Shown piece by piece: positions 5,015 through 6,985 of a stretch of DNA of 6,985 nt. The DNA lies in contig UREN01000091.1 in the NCBI GenBank assembly GCA_900546885.1, positions 1 through 6,985 on the forward strand. The letters run 5' to 3'. The notes beneath the pieces are model-generated. The model was not told the origin of the DNA and searched no databases. It was given only the letters and a program-made list of their open reading frames with translations. This stretch comes from an uncultured Oscillospiraceae bacterium (lineage in GTDB: Bacteria; Bacillota; Clostridia; Oscillospirales; Ruminococcaceae). Position numbers and translations under genes: made by a program. Positions within the stretch are counted from its first letter, which is position 1, and each line of letters begins with the position of its first letter.

Positions 5015-5419
5015 TCAGGCGAACTGCTTTACGCTTTCGGGAAGGGCCTCCATATCGGCGGAAACGGTGATGACCATTTTCACGCTGTCGCCGGTGAGGG
5101 CCGCCAGCTTGGGCAGCAGGGCGCCCAGCGCGTCCAGATCGTGGTGGCCAAGCTTCAGCACGCCGTCCAGGTATACTTCCACAATATCATAGTTGCCCGC
5201 CAGCACGCCGGCAATGAAGCCGTACAGCATATCGTAGCCGTCAATGCTGTACTCGTCCACGTCAATCAGGCGCGCAGAGTGGTCGATATCATAAGTAAGT
5301 TTCATGGATTTTTCGATGCAGACGATGTTGCCCGGGGTGGTTTTTGCAGAAGCGTTGATCATGTCGATCATTTTCTTCGTCTTACCGGAGCCTTTGCCGC
5401 CAACAATCAATTGAATCAT
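5015..5419 (-). CDS. Small P-loop NTPase-like protein, function unknown
   Basis: This 134-residue protein opens directly with a Walker A loop, MIQLIVGGKGSGKTK (G7-x4-G12-K13-T14), so it probably binds ATP or GTP. A hydrophobic strand ending in aspartate (IVEVYLDG, D85) is a candidate Walker B. The middle segment (LTYDIDHSARLIDVDEYSIDGYDMLYGFIAG, about 41-71) is distinctive and looks family-specific. There are no membrane segments or extra domains, and it is short for a complete motor or kinase. The ATG at 5419 has AGGAGGT (5427-5433) 7 nt upstream. It follows pgi by 61 nt and probably shares its transcript. I recall similar hypothetical proteins in Clostridia but no proven function, so none is assigned. 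Confidence 0.85.
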   Translation of the reverse strand: MIQLIVGGKGSGKTKKMIDMINASAKTTPGNIVCIEKSMKLTYDIDHSARLIDVDEYSIDGYDMLYGFIAGVLAGNYDIVEVYLDGVLKLGHHDLDALGALLPKLAALTGDSVKMVITVSADMEALPESVKQFA

Positions 5420-5444
5420 AGGGTTGACCTCCTTGTATTTTCAC

Positions 5445-5458
5445 ACACCGTCCGGTGT
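5445..5458 (-). other. Small hairpin between pgi and the P-loop gene
   Basis: Arms ACACCG (5445-5450) and CGGTGT (5453-5458) pair around two bases. No T-run follows on the minus strand, so this is not a terminator. It lies 12 nt upstream of the P-loop gene's ribosome site and could be an RNA processing or stability element, or chance. Confidence 0.3.
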
Positions 5459-5480
5459 TTGGAGCCTTGCGGAAATGCGC

Positions 5481-6815
5481 TTAGCGAAGCTTTGCCTCAA
5501 GCTCTGCCTTCTGCGCCTCGTAGCCGGGCTTGCCCAGCAGTGCGAACATGTTTTTCTTATAGCTTTCCACGCCCGGCTGGTTGAAGGGGTTTACGCCCAG
5601 CATATAGCCGGAGATGGCGCACGCCTTTTCAAAGAAATAGATGAGGTAGCCAAGGTCTTTTTCCGACAGGCTTTCCACCTCAAGGATGATGTTGGGCACG
5701 CCGCCGTCGGTGTGGGCCAAAATGGTGCCCTCCATGGCTTTGCGGTTCACCACGCTCATATTCTGGCCCGCCAAAAAGTTCAGGCCGTCAAAGTTGGCCT
5801 CGTCGGGCTGGATGTAAAGGTCCTGCGAAGGGGTTTTGATATCCACCACGGTTTCGAACAGAATGCGCGAGCCGTCCTGCACATACTGCCCCATGGAGTG
5901 AAGGTCTGTTGAGAACACCACGCTGGCGGGGAAAATGCCCTTCTGGTCTTTGCCTTCGCTTTCGCCAAACAGCTGCTTGTACCATTCGTTCATCATGGCA
6001 AACGCCGGCTCGTAGCTGGCCAGCAGCTCCACCGTTTTGCCCTTGCGGTACAAAATATTGCGCGCGGCGGCATAGCGGTAGCACTGGTTTGCCTCGGTGC
6101 ACTCGGCCAGCTCTTCGCGGGCGCTGGCCGCGCCCTGCATCAGGGCGTCGATGTCGCAGCCCGCCACCGCAATGGGCAGCAGGCCCACGGCCGTCAGCAC
6201 AGAATAGCGCCCGCCCACGTCGTCGGGCACCACAAACGTCTCGTAGCCCTCTTTGCCGGCCAGCTCTTTCAGGGTGCCGCGGGCCTTGTCTGTGGTGGCA
6301 AAAATGCGCTCGCGCGCGCCCTCTTTGCCGTATTTTTCCTCCAGAATGCCGCGGAACACGCGGAAGGCCAGCGCCGGCTCTGTGGTGGTGCCGGATTTGG
6401 AGATGATGTTCACCGAAATATCCTTGCCTTCGCACAGGGCAATGACGCTTTGCAGGTAGGCCGGGCTGATGGAATTGCCCACAAAGAAAATTTGCGGCGT
6501 GCCCTTGCACGTCTCGTTGTAAAGGCTGCCCTTCAGCGCCTCAATAACCGCGCGGGCCCCAAGGTAGCTGCCGCCAATGCCAATCACCACCAGCACCTGG
6601 CTGTTTTGCTGTATTTTCTTTGCCGCCGCCTTGATGCGGGCAAACTCTTCTTTATCGTAATTTTCCGGCAGGTCTACCCAGCCAAGGAAATCGCTGCCCG
6701 GGCCGGTTTTCGAGTGCAATGTCTCGTGCGCCAGGGCCACCTGCGGGAAAATGGCTGAAAACTCGCCGTCGCTGACAAACCTGGAAAGATGTTTGCCATT
6801 CATGGTAACGCTCAT
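5481..6815 (-). CDS. pgi: Glucose-6-phosphate isomerase
   Basis: This cytoplasmic enzyme interconverts glucose-6-phosphate and fructose-6-phosphate in glycolysis and gluconeogenesis. At 444 residues it is the short form usual in Firmicutes (E. coli's is about 550). Motifs in order: [12 protein letters not shown] (79-90), the sugar-phosphate loop [13 protein letters not shown] (139-151), [16 protein letters not shown] (201-216), FGESEGKD (283-290, with the catalytic glutamate), STDLHSMGQ (302-310, catalytic H306) and [14 protein letters not shown] (407-420, with K420). The ATG at 6815 has GGAGG (6823-6827) 7 nt upstream; the longer reading to 6887 runs through the promoter -10 and is rejected. 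It is first in its unit, followed by the P-loop gene. No missing motif or frameshift was noticed. Confidence 0.98.
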   Translation of the reverse strand: MSVTMNGKHLSRFVSDGEFSAIFPQVALAHETLHSKTGPGSDFLGWVDLPENYDKEEFARIKAAAKKIQQNSQVLVVIGIGGSYLGARAVIEALKGSLYNETCKGTPQIFFVGNSISPAYLQSVIALCEGKDISVNIISKSGTTTEPALAFRVFRGILEEKYGKEGARERIFATTDKARGTLKELAGKEGYETFVVPDDVGGRYSVLTAVGLLPIAVAGCDIDALMQGAASAREELAECTEANQCYRYAAARNILYRKGKTVELLASYEPAFAMMNEWYKQLFGESEGKDQKGIFPASVVFSTDLHSMGQYVQDGSRILFETVVDIKTPSQDLYIQPDEANFDGLNFLAGQNMSVVNRKAMEGTILAHTDGGVPNIILEVESLSEKDLGYLIYFFEKACAISGYMLGVNPFNQPGVESYKKNMFALLGKPGYEAQKAELEAKLR

Positions 6816-6839
6816 GCGTCCGCCTCCGTTTTTCAAGTT

Positions 6840-6855
6840 ATCGGGCAGGCCCGAT
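6840..6855 (-). other. Perfect hairpin/palindrome in the pgi leader
   Basis: Arms ATCGGGC (6840-6846) and GCCCGAT (6849-6855) are perfect, with two bases between. On the transcript it starts about 6 nt after the predicted start point, near 6861, and ends 12 nt before the ribosome site at 6823-6827. It may stabilise the 5' end of the mRNA. Alternatively, as DNA, it could be a dimeric regulator's operator placed just after the start point. Confidence 0.5.
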
Positions 6856-6867
6856 CTTCTTGGTTCT

Positions 6868-6896
6868 ATTATGGCATACCGGCACAAAAATGTAAA
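6868..6896 (-). promoter_or_regulatory. pgi promoter
   Basis: On the minus strand the -35 is TTTACA (6891-6896, 5 of 6 consensus), the spacer is 17 bp and the -10 is CATAAT (6868-6873, 5 of 6). The expected start is near 6861, giving a leader of about 45 nt. It lies in a locally AT-richer patch than the flanking genes. Confidence 0.75.
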
Positions 6897-6952
6897 TACT
6901 CTTTGTAAGCAAAACTGGCCCTGTGTAAAATATGGGCGTGCCCCCCTGCGGC

Positions 6953-6977
6953 AAAAAACGGCGCCCGCCGGGCGCCG
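6953..6977 (-). terminator. Terminator of an off-window gene to the right
   Basis: A perfect 8-bp all-GC stem CGGCGCCC/GGGCGCCG (6959-6966 with 6970-6977) with a 3-nt loop is followed on the minus strand by six T (6958-6953). It implies that another minus-strand gene ends just beyond the right edge and isolates the pgi promoter from it. Confidence 0.88.
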
Positions 6978-6985
6978 GCAGAAAG

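Noticed and set aside
4499..5584. 361-codon plus-strand open frame across yceD, the P-loop gene and the gap between them
   Set aside because: It spans two minus-strand genes, a terminator and a perfect-consensus minus-strand promoter; a shadow frame.
6816..6887. N-terminal extension of pgi by 24 residues
   Set aside because: The extension overlaps the -10 element, the predicted start point and the leader palindrome, while the ATG at 6815 has a well-spaced GGAGG.
1..6985. tRNA, rRNA, CRISPR array, transposase, phage or toxin-antitoxin gene
   Set aside because: Reading both strands I found no cloverleaf with a T-loop motif, no regularly spaced identical repeats, no terminal inverted repeats with a transposase, and no unassigned gene pair of suitable size.

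Overview
This is a stretch of ordinary core bacterial chromosome. All seven protein genes lie on the minus strand, so transcription runs from right to left in these coordinates. The DNA is GC-rich, with strong AGGAGG-type ribosome binding sites and four sigma-A/sigma-70-like promoters, each with an exact 17-bp spacer. The gene order yceD-rpmF, then PDZ/radical SAM/DUF512-der-plsY, and the short clostridial-type pgi point to a GC-rich member of the class Clostridia (Oscillospiraceae/Ruminococcaceae-like). That taxonomic call is inferred from gene content and protein style; no 16S or other marker was examined.

Right to left (5' to 3' on the coding strand): a strong terminator at 6953-6977 closes a gene beyond the right edge. 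Transcription unit A has a promoter at 6868-6896 and a leader hairpin, followed by pgi (glucose-6-phosphate isomerase), a small P-loop NTPase of unknown function, and a terminator around 4933-4975. Unit B starts from a perfect-consensus promoter (TTGACA-17-TATAAT, 4878-4906). It carries yceD (DUF177) and rpmF (L32) and ends at a 10-bp hairpin terminator at 4093-4126. Unit C has no obvious promoter of its own and is probably fed by read-through. It is a PDZ/radical SAM/DUF512 protein gene, then der (EngA, ribosome-assembly GTPase) and plsY (glycerol-3-phosphate acyltransferase), tightly spaced at 14 and 34 nt. Unit D is rpmB (L28) alone, with its own promoter and a very clean terminator at 290-317.

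The leftmost 290 bases contain no gene. They hold GC-rich short repeats, a second small terminator, and a strong minus-strand promoter (TTGACA-17-TACAAT) that fires off the left edge. A 19-bp, partly palindromic sequence occurs twice around this promoter, once over the -35 and once just downstream of the expected start point. This looks like a two-operator repressor-controlled promoter for an unseen gene and is the most distinctive regulatory signal here.

Functionally the window joins ribosome production (rpmB, rpmF, der), membrane phospholipid synthesis (plsY) and central carbon metabolism (pgi), with two conserved proteins of unknown role. I found no mobile element, CRISPR array, tRNA, rRNA, phage gene or toxin-antitoxin pair. 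There is no convincing sign of a novel multi-gene system; the two uncharacterised conserved proteins and the two-operator promoter are the best leads.
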